Of a stretch of 64,000 bases of DNA, positions 14,263 to 24,949 are shown piece after piece (position 1 is the stretch's first letter; the number at the start of each line of letters is the position of its first letter). Both the position numbers and the translations under genes were made by a program. The notes beneath the pieces are model-generated. The model had not been told where the DNA came from. It did not search any database and saw nothing but the letters and a program-made list of their open reading frames with translations. This DNA is from Aulostomus chinensis (lineage: Eukaryota > Chordata > Actinopteri > Syngnathiformes > Aulostomidae). The stretch lies in NCBI GenBank assembly GCA_037954235.1, contig JBBMOA010000015.1, forward strand, positions 8,044,501-8,108,500, in the 5' to 3' direction.

Positions 14263-15484
14263 CGAGTGCGTGCGCACTAGTTGATAGGGTGTCCTGGTGG
14301 AAAGAAGGAGAGGTTGCGCAAGAGTCAATGTTTGTCTACCAACAGCCATGTGTCCGGTCAGTGTCCTCAACATGGGCCTATCCCATTTTTGTCCTCATTC
14401 TTTTGTGAGGGTGGAGAAATTATTCTTTGTGATGAAACATTAATGTCCTTGATTTGATCCTGTCAAAACCCCGCCTGAACTTTCTGTGTTTCTGCCCTGG
14501 ACAGTCATTCAAACAGGTTTTTTTTTTAACCTTTCTTTATTTTTTGTTGTGTTCTTGTGCGTTAGCTGTGTGTTCATTCCAACAAGCTCTCCAGCTCATT
14601 CGTCGTTTGTTCTGAATCTCTGATAAGACACATATTTGGTTAGTTTTAGGAACAAAACACTTAGTTAGGGTTAGAGAAGATCATGGTGTGGGTTCAAATA
14701 AGCATTGCTTTGATGGAAGTGGTGAGACAACACTCAACATGGCAACAGGAAATCATCAGCCAGCTCCCACTATCACTGTACAGTATCAACTCCCCTACAG
14801 TTTCCACATATCACCTTTAAACAGTCACTCCCTCTACCTCCATATACAGATTTTCCCCTTCTTTTATTGACTTCATACTTTCCTGTTGCCATATTTGCAG
14901 TGAACGTTAGATGGCAGCATTCACTTGTGTAGTCACTCATAATTTTGTTTTGTTTTGTTTTTGTCTTTTTACTTCTTGTAGTTGTTTAGTTTTTGGATAA
15001 GTCAGTTCCTGGCATAGTTTGGGTTTTGTGTGTTTTCCTTTTTTTGTGTTGATCACCTGTGGGGGTGGACAAAGTACTGATACTGATATATCCACAGATA
15101 CTTCATCTTCAAATATTCTATATCTACATATTGCGTTTAATTCCTTTTATTTGTTGCAGTCTTTGTCCAATGTTTCGCTGTATCTGGCAACTGAGGTAAC
15201 CTTTGCAGATCAGCTCTTAGATTCAACTTGTAATTTTGCTGACTATAAAGTTCAGTTCATTGTTCTTTGCAGGTTGTTGTTTTTCTGTACTTTGAATCCA
15301 CATGCATAAAACATTGCAACAATGTTTAAGCTATGATTTTACGCTGGTGGGACAAATATTTATGTATCTATGAAATGCAAAAAGTTATAAATCCACACCA
15401 CAAACTGGGCAAGCACTCAGCTCAGATCTATTTAATATCACATCTGCCTCAAAATGTATTACCGTCTTCTTTTTTTCTCACGCT

Positions 15485-15562
15485 CCACCTCGTCAACAAG
15501 TTCCGTAAAAATCAGCTGAGTATTTTCACTTAAAAACATCAAATCTCCTTGGCAGAGGTAAA
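15485..15562 (+). repeat. Fragment of the ctcc-gg-ggaggtaa teleost repeat family
   Basis: Reads cacctcgtcaacaagttccg then aaaatcagctgagtattttc and ends ctccttggcagaggtaa. This is the 3' end of the repeat family also present at 50410-50525 and 51860-52231. The class is undetermined. Confidence 0.45.
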
Positions 15563-16795
15563 AGCATATTGGGATTACAGGCAAAAGAATTGAGCTCAGA
15601 TTTACAAAGATCCACCAGAAAGACATTGCTCAGTTTCAAGTACTAATTTGCTACACTCTTCACTTGGAAAAGTGCTCGCACTATAATGCTCTCAGCCAAC
15701 AATGTTGAAATCCCACAGTCATATGGAACTTGTAGGAACCATGAATCAGCTTCAATCCTCCCAAATATCTTAAACCACGTTACATTGTTTCCTGCAGGAT
15801 CTTTTTCCAGGCTCAGCAGCATCTGAAACAACGTTTTAGGCCATGTTCTGTTTCAGCTGTTACACATTAAGTGTGGATTAGATGAAGAATGCCATTGCTT
15901 CCAAATCTGCGGTGAAAATACTTGATAGGGGTGAATGGGGGTCATTCTCTGTTGTGCTGGTCTCGTGTGTAACACTGGCGTTACAATGCATTCAACTGGA
16001 AAAGAAGCACATTTTCACTGAATCTAGTGTAAACTGCAATTCTTGAAGAATGTTGGATATTTAAAGTCAGCGGATTCTTAAAGCTACATCAAAATTTAAG
16101 AGAGTGTCCAGGAAGTTGAACGTTTGGTGGGGTTGTTGGATGAGTTTTCTCTGACACTAACTACAGTTAATAATAAGAGTAGAAGGATAAGAAAACCTGT
16201 AAATTGACTCAATAATTGCTTTCAACCGTAAGAGGAGAGGCTAAGCGAAACCATATTTCCGCAGCACTGGCAGATGAACCCTAAGTTGGTTTTTTTTGTC
16301 CCCATAAAATGTTCAGAAACTTTATTTGACATGAAATTGACTGCATTTAACCATGGAGAGGTTTTGTGAGTCGCCATGCTAGGATAGCCAAAGTTACAGT
16401 ACATGCACATGTTATAGATGGCAGTTGTGTAGCGCCGCATTTGTCTGAGAGTACTACAGCAAGTACACCTACTACTTTAATCTAAACCTCTTGCCATTGA
16501 TTACAAACCAACACACAGCACCGGAAATCCTTACCAGCCTGGAACTACAAAACCTAAAGCAATGCTGCCATCTTGTGGTCGTACATGATTATGAGGAATG
16601 TGTCTGGTGAACACATGTAAGAATATCGTTTCTGAATAAACACACAACTGTGAAGCCATAAACACACAGGATCAGAACAAATGCAGTGGACAGAATACAT
16701 CTGAGAATTAACAGCGATAAAACACAGATTTCTTTTAAACATTCAACGACTCTTGAAAAAATATATTTTACTTTGTGAAGAGGAGATCATATCAC

Positions 16796-17713
16796 CTTTA
16801 TTCTCTTAAATAATGTTAAGGTACAAGGGTGTAAAGGAAACAGACTCTGTTAGAAATAAACTGCTCATAATAGTATTTTAGCTTAGTATAATGTTACAGT
16901 AAAATATCCTTAGTAAAAAAGGTAAAAGGTTTACATATTTTAAAGTGTTAGGAAGGTCGATGTTGAGTCCACCTTGGCGTCCCTAACTCAGAACAAATAA
17001 AAAAATAAAATCATTCGGGTTGTAGCAAGATGTTCCAAAAATAAAATGACTACGTCTAAAAATATGAACACAAATATTGTCTCATAGGGGCTTTCTTTCT
17101 ATACCTAAAAGTTCTTTTGAACCTAATTGCGGCTTGCTTCTTGATTCGTTGATAATTATCACTATTTACGCTCCGCCTTTGTGAACAAGCATCACTGTCA
17201 AAGTGGTCACAACAGCAGCGAGGCACCAAATGTATTTAATCTTTTCTGTTCAGCTTGACACAGTCAAGACGTTAAAGCAATTTGTTTGCTCGAGCTTCAA
17301 TTCCAGATGTTTTTCTTTCTGCTTTGTCGGTTTCCTTCGTGCCAGATGTGATCGATTGCAAAACCATTGCTGTAGTGTGAAAATGGCCTTTTGCTGTCCT
17401 CCCACAAGGGTGCTCGGCACCACTGGTCCAAGTGAACGCCTACTTGTCACTGGTACTACAATACCTTATCTGAGGGTGTTTAAGCTAGAAGTATCGTGAA
17501 TATTACTTCTTATCCCTGTGGTGATCATATGTGCTGCTGAGCTGGATCACATCTTCCCTCCATATGCAGACAACATTCTCATGTTTTCAACATTAAAGCT
17601 GCTCCACTTATAATACTTAGAACAGTATACTGTGTCTGCGTGTCCTGATTCTAAGTGACCTTTACATGAGTAACGTAAGTGTCCGTGTCCGTACTTCCTG
17701 GTGTCGTCTTGCT
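16796..17713 (-). other. fgf1: Probable fgf1 3' UTR
   Basis: No other gene is visible immediately 3' of the fgf1 stop. On the minus strand there is a variant poly(A) signal ATTAAA at 17240-17235 and a canonical AATAAA at 16801-16796. Either could end the transcript, so the 3' limit is uncertain; I chose the canonical one. Confidence 0.35.
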
Positions 17714-17899
17714 CTACGCGTTGCCGGCCGGCCTGGGCAGGAAAAAGACGGCCTTCTGACCTGGGCGGGTGTCTGGTCCCGCTTTGGGTTGACCGTTCCT
17801 TTTCAGCCCAACGTACCAGTTGAACTTCTGGGAGCGATACGTATTGTAGTGGTTTTCTTCGTACTTCTCCAGGAAGTAACACTCATCGTTCAGAGCTTG
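17714..17899 (-). CDS. fgf1: fgf1 coding exon 3, with stop
   Basis: The acceptor GCGCCTCAG (AG at 17901-17900) is followed by CAA GCT CTG AAC GAT GAG TGT TAC, phase 0. The exon encodes 61 residues and ends in TAG at 17716-17714 after PRPAGNA. Longer reading frames overlapping it on both strands are shadows. Confidence 0.92.
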   Translation of the reverse strand, partial: QALNDECYFLEKYEENHYNTYRSQKFNWYVGLKRNGQPKAGPDTRPGQKAVFFLPRPAGNA

Positions 17900-18826
17900 C
17901 TGAGGCGCAACAGTGAGAGGGAGGATAAAGGAGTGAGAGTTTTATTGCAGTTCTTTTAGCTTGTGTGTGTGTATACAGGACAGTGCATCAAATGGAGAGA
18001 ATGGCTGAATAATAGAAATCTAGACATGACAAATGTTTTATTGTTTCTCATCTCATTTTGAAGGCGCCAGTGACAAATGATTACTCACAGTGATTTATAG
18101 GTTATTGGACAGAATTATGCAAAACCTTACTGTGATTTTCCACTGTGATGAAATAACCTTTGCAGTAAAACCACTGCCAGACTTTTTGTCTTATCTATAA
18201 GTCACCAAGCATTACGTGATTTACGAAAAGTGGATCGCTATGTACACTACTTTTTTGTTTTGTTTTTTGTTGCTCATGCACTTTAGACAACCTGACTCTC
18301 TACTGTAAAAACCTACCAATCCATAGAGGTGCCCGTGTCTGTTCATGGCCAGGTATCTTCCTGTCGCCTCACCTTTGATGACCACCACACCCACACTCAC
18401 AGCCTTCAGCCTCAGGATGTCTGCAGCACGAAAATATGACACATTCTCAACACATTTTATTGCCTTTCTAAGAAAGTTCCTTAAAAATAACTGAGCAGAT
18501 TCATCAGAACGTCTCAGTTGAAGTATTTTGAGCCCCTAAGAACTCACTGTTAATTTTTCAGTAGTATTGTTACAAATGCACTTCTCCTATCTCTCTATCT
18601 TCTATCTTGTTCCACATTCAGACACTCAACATTCAGTCAAAAGGAAAATAATCTCTTCATCACCATAGGGGTCATTTTCCTGCCTCCCACCGCTCACGGC
18701 TCCATCTGGTAAAATCCTGAGGTGATATCCTCCGTTCTGGCAGTAGAGTCTGGTCAGTTTCCGGTGCTCCTGCCTGGACAAGTCCAGAGACGTTGGCGGC
18801 AGGACTATAACATCTCCCTCAGACAT
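17714..18826 (-). CDS. fgf1: Fibroblast growth factor 1 (acidic FGF), complete three-exon gene
   Basis: Encodes a 150-residue FGF1: a beta-trefoil heparin-binding mitogen that binds FGF receptors and is exported without a signal peptide. Coding segments 18826-18664 (163 nt), 18420-18317 (104 nt) and 17899-17714 (186 nt) join in frame with GT-AG introns of 243 and 417 bp. Exon 1 carries LTRLYCQNGGYHLRILPDG, the first trefoil strand pair; exon 2 carries VGVVVIKGEATGRYLAMN; exon 3 carries ECYFLEKYEENHYNTYRSQK, then WYVGLKRNGQ and PGQKAVFFLPRP. The Lys/Arg/Gln residues of the LKRNGQ-PGQKA segment are the family's heparin contact region. Human FGF1 is 155 residues; no signal peptide is visible, as expected. 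The start MSEGD was chosen because it aligns with the family N-terminus and has A at -3. Versus human FGF1 the loop before WYVGL is three residues shorter. FGF2 is the main alternative; the neighbouring arhgap26 favours fgf1. Teleosts can carry fgf1a and fgf1b and I cannot say which this is. Confidence 0.93.
18317..18420 (-). CDS. fgf1: fgf1 coding exon 2 (104 nt)
   Basis: The acceptor is TTTCGTGCTGCAG (AG at 18422-18421) and the donor GTAGGT begins at 18316. The first two bases (AC) complete a GAC codon with the last G of exon 1. The length of exactly 104 nt is the conserved length of the middle coding exon in the FGF1/FGF2 subfamily, which supports the exon limits. Confidence 0.92.
18664..18826 (-). 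CDS. fgf1: fgf1 coding exon 1
   Basis: 54 codons plus one base. It ends CCC TAT G before a GTGATG donor (18663-18662), giving phase 1. The ATG at 18826-18824 lies in the context AGGATGT. An in-frame upstream Met at 18940 would add 38 residues unlike any FGF1 and is probably 5' UTR or intron. Confidence 0.9.
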
Positions 18827-18874
18827 CCTATAGAGAGTTTGAGGCTTGGCTGAAGAAGACTGATGCAGATGTGG
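18827..18874 (-). other. fgf1: Possible fgf1 5' UTR segment downstream of a splice acceptor
   Basis: On the minus strand a pyrimidine-rich tract ends in TGTTGTTGCAG (AG at 18876-18875), 48 bases before the chosen ATG. Mammalian FGF1 splices alternative non-coding 5' exons to a site a few dozen bases before its ATG, so this acceptor would fit the same architecture. No upstream exon could be identified by eye. Confidence 0.4.
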
Positions 18875-20845
18875 CTGCAACAACAGAAGAGATCCACCGC
18901 GATCACTGTTCATGTTACCTGAACTGTGTTTGAGACCCATGAGAAGACAGGAATGGGAAGGACAGCACCCCCTTCGAGACGTGAAATTTCTCTCTGCCTC
19001 TCTGTCAACCTTTTAAGGCTTTAAGCTTCTTCTTTTTTTTTATGAAGAAATGAAAGCAGCCAGAGACCAGATCCTGCTAGAGGCCAGCCTGCCCCTACAT
19101 GACTGAACATGTTTTCAGACTGAACATCACTTTAGGATCTTGCTTAGTGAAAATCATTTCCAGATGGAAGTGATGTAACATTCACCTGAAATCTGTAAAA
19201 GGCCAGTCAACAACATAAACAACACATGAGCACAACAAAACTGTAGTAATTTTTATAGTTCTTTCTGGAAATGTTGCAAGTGGCTGCAATCGCCTCACAA
19301 GTGGGAGGCAGCAGTTTGAGACATAACATTGTAATCCACCAGTAAAACACAAGAGAGCTTTTTCTCTTTGAAGCTGAGCTGTTTTATATTAAGTCACTTT
19401 TAGCTAACAATCCATCTGCCTGCCACGACAAATATTTGCGGCCAAAGATCTTAAATCCAGTCGGCCTTGTTTGTAAAAGCTCACCCCAAAAAAAGGAGGA
19501 AAAAAAAAACCCAATAGCAGAGGTCCCAGAGCAACAGTAGCTGTCATGAAGTCCCTCCTGTCAAACGGAGAAGGAGCAGGAAAGCCGTTGGTGATGCAGT
19601 CCTGGTATTTGTTTAATATCTTTAACCAGATGTAGAGCAGAGATGCTACAGATGCAAGTTAGCCCACATCTGGACCATCACGGAGAAGCATGAGGGAGGA
19701 CGAGTGGAAAGAAAGGGAAGAGGGGAAAGAAAAAGCATTGCAAAGCCACATGAGGAATGTATGGCCTATCGTCTCAGACTGTTTTCCCAAACAAAAAGAA
19801 CACGCTTTTTTTCTTCCTCCGGGCTCTGACGGCTCTAGAGTCAAACTGATCTGCAGGGACCTTCAGACGGACTGGACGGTAGGACTGACGTCATGTGAGT
19901 GCTGATGCGTGGGAGGAGAGTTTGTGTTGGTAAAATAAGGTTTGGACTGAAGAAAAGTTCTGCTAGGTTTTAGAAGACAGCATTGACACAGTCAGGGTAC
20001 CTTGGTGATTTTTAAAATCTCCCTCTTGGAGCCTGTTTTTCATTTTTTTAATTGAATTTGAATGTCTTCTTCATCTAATAAATCCTCGTGAAATTATCTC
20101 TGCCTTTTAGATGACGCCGTTGGCGTCAATTTTGAGGTAGATCTGGATTCTCTATTTGTTTCAATGAGACAGGGCATTTATTTCATATTATTACTAGGAA
20201 ATGTTTACAGATTCTTTGAAAAAAATGGATGTATTTCTAATATTTTTGTAAATATTTCCAGACATAAGATTTTTTTCAGTTGTGAATTTCAATTCTTTAA
20301 CAAGGCAAGATGGCACATTTGTATTTTATGATAAACTTTTAAGTAAATGTAACTTTTATGATTTAAAAAAAAAAATCAAGACATATTCCAGCTCTTATCT
20401 CCATTAATACAGGTTTTTTTTGCACTCTCGATAAAATTTGGTGTAGGTCTTCACTATCTGGGTGCACTTTAAGTTTTTAATGGAAGTCTATGTTCTGATT
20501 ATCTTATGTGAATTGATTCTCTTGTCTCTGTAAGTCACACTGAATTGTTTTGCGCCTGAAAGATGATCTTGATACTGTAATCTTTTCACTTACCTGTGAG
20601 AAAGTCATGTGACGTCGCTCCAGGTGAGCCAGCATGTCCTCCTCCTTTCCTCCCTCTTCTGACGTTTGTGTGAAATTGCTTTACTGTGCTTGTCGTGGCA
20701 AATCTTCTCCTCTTTTCACCGTCACATACGGTAAGTAGACAGACTTCCCTGGGAATCTCAGTATTTGTACCCCCCCCCCCCTCACCACCCTTCTAAACGT
20801 CAGAGGATTCATTTTAACAGGCCAATGTCAGGACTAAAATTACCC

Positions 20846-20886
20846 TGAGAGAGCGAGAGGGAGAGAGAAAGAGAGAGAGAGAGAGT
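20846..20886. repeat. Purine (GA)n tract
   Basis: Imperfect GA-repeat, almost pure purine on the plus strand. Confidence 0.9.
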
Positions 20887-21483
20887 GACGCAAGTGTCCA
20901 GGCTGTGGTATCCAGCCAGAGGCAGGCTCCTGGAAAGGAGCAGGCCTGTCTGACTGAGGCCTGATAAATTCTTATTCTCCTGGAGACACAATATAAACAT
21001 TTATAAAGGATACAATGAGGGTGACTGCAGTTCCCAGAATTCATTTTACACAATCCCAATACCTCTGTCTTATCCCTCCAGCCTTTTTTGACTGAAATGC
21101 TCAGCCCAGAAGAAACTTACACCACACAGGGACTCGTTTCTTTTCTTAAAATAGCTTAAAAGTGATGCATCTTCCAGTAAATGTCCTCAACAAATAAATA
21201 AGGATGACGTGAGCTCAGATCCTGATAGTCTAAGACTGTAACCAAAACCCTGAGGGGAGAAAACACAGTCCAATTTGGAAACTTTCTTTAGTTTTTCCGC
21301 CAAAGAAACCGCACTTGCTTTACAATGTATGAGAAAACAAGTGTTTCCCCACCAGAATATGAACATCGAAATCTGCTCACTGTTTTCTCTACAGGTGCTG
21401 CAGATCCAGAACACAATCTATTCTACATTTAAGAGCTTAAGATATATCCCTCAAATCAAATACTTTAAGTTCTAGTTATTTAA

Positions 21484-21520
21484 GTGTGTGTGTGTGTGTG
21501 TGTGTGGGGGGGGGGGGGGG
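21484..21520. repeat. (GT)n followed by a G15 run
   Basis: About 22 bp of GT followed by about 15 G, an unusual composite simple repeat. Confidence 0.95.
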
Positions 21521-22639
21521 TGCGATCCAACTGCATTACCTTTATGCTCCAGGAGATGGCAGTTACAAATCTCAAAACAAAAAAAGACTGATGGAGCACA
21601 ACATTGTGTAGCTGTTATATTTGCAGTATGCAGCTGGTAGAGAGCTCTGGGACGCACATTTGGATGTATGAATATGAACAATCAGGTCTCCTTCACTGTC
21701 AATAGAACACTTTATTAGGTATAATTAGATGTACTATTGAAACAGGCATGCAAACATGCTTAAGATTGCTCGAAATCAAAGTGTGCAGCATGTGCATGTA
21801 TTCAGTAAATAGATTTAAACTTTCTATTAAATACTGAAATTAACACAAAATGTGATATTAGGTGTTCTGATATTAGACTTCATTTTATGGCTGTAGACTG
21901 GTTCACACTTGTTCTAATTGAGACTGTCGGGGGCCACAGGCAGATTTTCAGATTCCAAATTTAAAGCTTTTAATGTCATCGATTGTTATCGACGCCGATC
22001 AACTGATCAACAACAACCCTGACCTGAAAATAAAAGAAAAAGAGAGACTGGTCAAGCTTGACCTCTCACCAGCCTACCAGCAGGTGTTCAAAGCCTCAGA
22101 ACTTGAACGGTTCCCGATAAATAAATCGTGCCATACACAGGAAAATCATTTGCATGATTCAATTCTGGGGACACAACACTGCACACTCCCTTGATGCTGG
22201 GGTTGACATAGACAGCACCACTAGTAGTCAAGATGCAATTTATTTTATGTGTATAAAGAGGAAATGCTAATTATGTACAGCTATGTTTGCCCTTGAGAAC
22301 ATATAGTTTACATTAAATCATTTTCACTGCAAGTCTAAGTGAGGACCATCACAGTAGAAGCACTAAGTAGTGGATCTATTCAATAAGACCAGATGTAAGG
22401 AGACAAGGTAGAGCAGGAGTGCACAGTAAGTCAAGAAGGTGTGTGTGGCTGGGTGGTGTGCGGCATGGCTGGCAACCGCTCCACCATTATTTGTAGTAGT
22501 GAGGTCATATCCTGAGCCCTCTCCTCCTCTTCCTCTCTCCGTTGCCTCTCCTCCCACTGCTCCAACAAGTGAAGCCGCTCTGGCTCGCTGAAGTTCTGGT
22601 CCATCTCTCAGAACAAGTCCCTTCTCGCTCTCTCTGCAG

Positions 22640-23008
22640 GAGGGCTGAGCAATTTTATCAATTCTGCGATATATATCGATATTTTGTTTCCCCACAGAGT
22701 ATTGATTTTTCAACTGCGAGTATTAATACTTTAACCCCCATTCAAATCCCCCATGTCCCGCACTTTGCAGGAAGAGCAATTAGGTCTGCCAGCCGCTAGT
22801 GTGGCTGTAGAGCATTTGTAGAGTGCTCTCAGAGCCATATATTGTGTAAATGATGCTCAAGGTTCAATTCATTCAATCCAACCCAATGGAACACTCACAA
22901 GATGCCACCAAAATCACTTGGTCCCTTTAAAATCTTTCATGAAAGCATGTAAGTGTATCGAATTGTAATCGTATTGTACCGCGAGATTAGTGTATCGCTA
23001 CAGCCCTA
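22640..23008. mobile_element. Non-autonomous hAT-type element (MITE), 369 bp, with 8-bp target duplication
   Basis: The ends are gAGGGCTG... and ...CAGCCCTa, a short terminal inverted repeat with the YAGGGCTG signature common in hAT elements. The element is flanked by a perfect 8-bp direct repeat CTCTGCAG at 22632-22639 and 23009-23016, the target-site length typical of hAT transposases. The interior contains gcgatatatatcgatatttt and, near the other end, gtatcgaattgtaatcgtat, the palindromic TATCG-rich subterminal DNA seen in related teleost MITEs. It has no transposase coding capacity, so mobilisation would need an enzyme in trans. Confidence 0.82.
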
Positions 23009-23176
23009 CTCTGCAGGTGGTCTACGGAGCGCGTCTAGTTTCACCTCCTCTTCTTCTTTGGTAGAGAATGACAAGACGACGCAGACAATAACGTTAGTTT
23101 TAAAGTGATGTGAAAGCAACAGCTGTGCAAACTGAAATTTGCAAGGCACAAAAAAAAAAAAGATTACTGGAGCTAC

Positions 23177-23365
23177 ATTTTAAGATAAGATAAAATAAAC
23201 CTTTATTCATCCCACAGTGGGGAAATTGGCACGGTTACAGCAGCAGAAACAAAGAAGTAGCAGCAGAAAAGTACAGAGCAATAAATAGCATAAACTACAG
23301 TAAAAAAAACAAACTAATACACTATCATAAACTACAATCAACAACAACAAATATTTGCAGCATAA
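23177..23365 (+). mobile_element. Teleost interspersed repeat, retroelement end fragment
   Basis: Contains aagataagataaaataaacc, then tttattcatcccacagtggg and gaaattggcacggttacagc. I recognise this as the abundant fish repeat with the phrase ctttatt-atcccacag-gggaaatt and gttacagcagca. The precise family is not determined and the limits are approximate. Confidence 0.55.
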
Positions 23366-23969
23366 GTGTTGGCTACTGCACAGTACGTGGTAAGTATTGA
23401 TATTTTGTCTTTTTATAAATGTACTTTATATAAATGTATAATCTGGGATTCTTTGGGTTATTTCATGTTTAGTTACATGATTCTCATGATGCACAGTCAA
23501 TTATTTTTTCTGAAATATATCCATGATATAACAACATAGCAAGAGCAAAGTACTGTGATAGTATGAGTTATTCTGATTCCCAGCCCAAATATTGAGTGTA
23601 ACTAGGAGGAAAGATATTTTTTTATATACTGTAAAAGCGCACACAAGACAGTTGAACACTAAATCAAACGTTTTCATCAAGAACTTCAACAATATGTCTT
23701 TGAAACCAGATTTGTGTTAGACAAATTAAATCTTAGCTGAGGACAATATATTTTGATCTGATTTGCCCTGATTATATTTTCTTTTCCGCCCCCAATCATG
23801 AGCACTTTTGTCTGTGAATACTGTTGGTGTTGCCGCCAAAGAGGTCAAATATAATCTTACCTGAACTTAAAAATTGACACAGGTGGTGTGACACCTAAAG
23901 GGAAGCTGGGTTTGGAAGGCGCCTCCGTGCCTCCGAGGCTTGAAGGCCGCCGCCTCCCCGCTGCCCTCC

Positions 23970-24212
23970 TCAATCACCGGATTCGTAGTCATTATGCTGA
24001 AAGACCTCATGGAACCGTCTCCTGAGTTCGTTAAACTTAACAAGCACTTGCGGCTTGGTTCGGTGTCCACCGCGGCCACGCCGCCGGCTGCTGATGTGGT
24101 CATTAACAACCGAGTCTCTCACCGTTCCTTGAATTTGTCTGGAGACGTCAGGTTCTGACCCTACCGACAGAAGTCCTCGCATCTCGTCGTCCCGCCACTG
24201 CCAGTGAGACAT
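23970..24212 (-). pseudogene. Myb/SANT-like DNA-binding domain reading frame, 80 codons, probably a truncated or partial gene
   Basis: The minus-strand frame starts MSHWQWRDDEMRGLLSV and continues with DVSRQIQGTVRDSVVNDHIS, then TKPQVLVKFNELRRRFHEV, before a TGA. This resembles the trihelix/MADF-like Myb-SANT domain of Harbinger-associated proteins and of many fish host proteins: W-x-x-x-E/D-M-R-x-L-L, then TVRDSVV, then K-L-R-R-x-F. The domain lacks the usual follow-on region and ends after ESGD. The frame sits in a GC-rich pocket (about 23890-24300). Upstream on its coding strand are an E2F-like TTTGGCGCC (24271-24279 on the plus strand) and a CRE-like ACGTCA (24295-24300). It could be the 5' exon of a small host gene, a decayed transposon gene or a pseudogene; I lean to a remnant. 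Confidence 0.45.
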
Positions 24213-24336
24213 TTTCATCAGCTGCTCAGTGTTCCCTCTCCTCTCCACCCGAGTGTGTTTACATTTTCGCTTTGGCGCCAGTCGCATAAAACATACGTCA
24301 TCAACACGCGCGGAGTGACCGTTGCCTCATTCTTTA

Positions 24337-24944
24337 TGGCTGCGTCCGAATTGCCAAGTGGCAACCTACGTCCTACTGCTACGACCTACAACTACAGCCT
24401 ACTTCTACAACCTAAACACGGCGGCACCATTCGGACACCCTAGAAGATTGGTGGTGAAGCACGACCTCTGCTGGCAGAGCACAGATACCGCAATAAGGTA
24501 GACGGCACCAACGAAAGCCCCACCTGCTGGCCTGACTGTTGTACTGCACTCCACTCTGAACGCACCTTTCACTCATTCTCTATTATTAAGCACATTAACG
24601 CACCTGTGAAGGTGTGCTCACACGCGTCGCGTTTGGTGTGAACACACCTTTAGTTATCAACAACGACTATAAATGTTGGTGTTGCATAAGAATGGGAGAC
24701 TGTTGGTGGCGCAAACTTGACTTGCGCGTCCACAAGTTTTTAGGGGACGAAGAAGAAGTCTGCGGTGCATTGTGGGCCATAGGTTGCTCCGTAGGATGCA
24801 CCTGAACTGACCTACAATGTGGGCGTGTTTAGGCTGGAATTTAGGTTGCGAAGTAGGTCGCTACTCGTTCCAGTTGTGGTTTCGGACAGCCTCTGACCTA
24901 CTCTGAGACCTACAATCCGACCTACTTGGCAACTCGGACGCAGC
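24337..24944. mobile_element. Terminal-inverted-repeat DNA element, about 610 bp, non-autonomous
   Basis: The left end GGCTGCGTCCGAATTGCC is matched by the complement of the right end AGCTGCGTCCGAGTTGCC, followed by AAGT on both sides. That makes about 22 bp with two mismatches. Inside both ends the hexamer ACCTAC/GTAGGT recurs many times (24364-24412 and 24784-24925). No clear target duplication was found (flanks ttta and taat), so the superfamily is uncertain; GGCTGCGTCCGAA-type ends occur in fish Harbinger/PIF-like elements. It encodes no transposase. Confidence 0.65.
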
Positions 24945-24949
24945 TAATG

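Larger units (their letters stand above)
9870..16795. other. Intergenic DNA 3' of fgf1, no gene seen
   Basis: AT-rich with four large (GT)n tracts between 11.9 and 14.3 kb, an exon-like island at 13316-13395 and a repeat fragment at 15485-15562. The rest shows nothing recognisable. Confidence 0.55.
18941..22631. other. Region upstream of fgf1, no gene seen
   Basis: Candidate location of the fgf1 promoter and non-coding first exons, none of which can be identified by eye. It contains a (GA)n tract at 20846-20886, a C10 run near 20770 and a GT/G-run at 21484-21520. Otherwise it is unique AT-rich DNA. Confidence 0.5.

Noticed and set aside
17547..17959. Long open frames on both strands over fgf1 exon 3 (97 and 111 codons)
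   Set aside because: They are out of frame with the clear FGF1 exon and encode nothing recognisable.
21973..22194. 73-codon frame containing KLDLSPAYQQV, resembling the (K)LDLS-AYQQ motif of Ty3/gypsy reverse transcriptases
   Set aside because: Only about 11 residues match and neither flank resembles reverse transcriptase; chance or a very old relic cannot be separated by eye.
24204..24443. 79-codon plus-strand frame
   Set aside because: Opposite-strand shadow of the Myb/SANT frame continuing into the TIR element.
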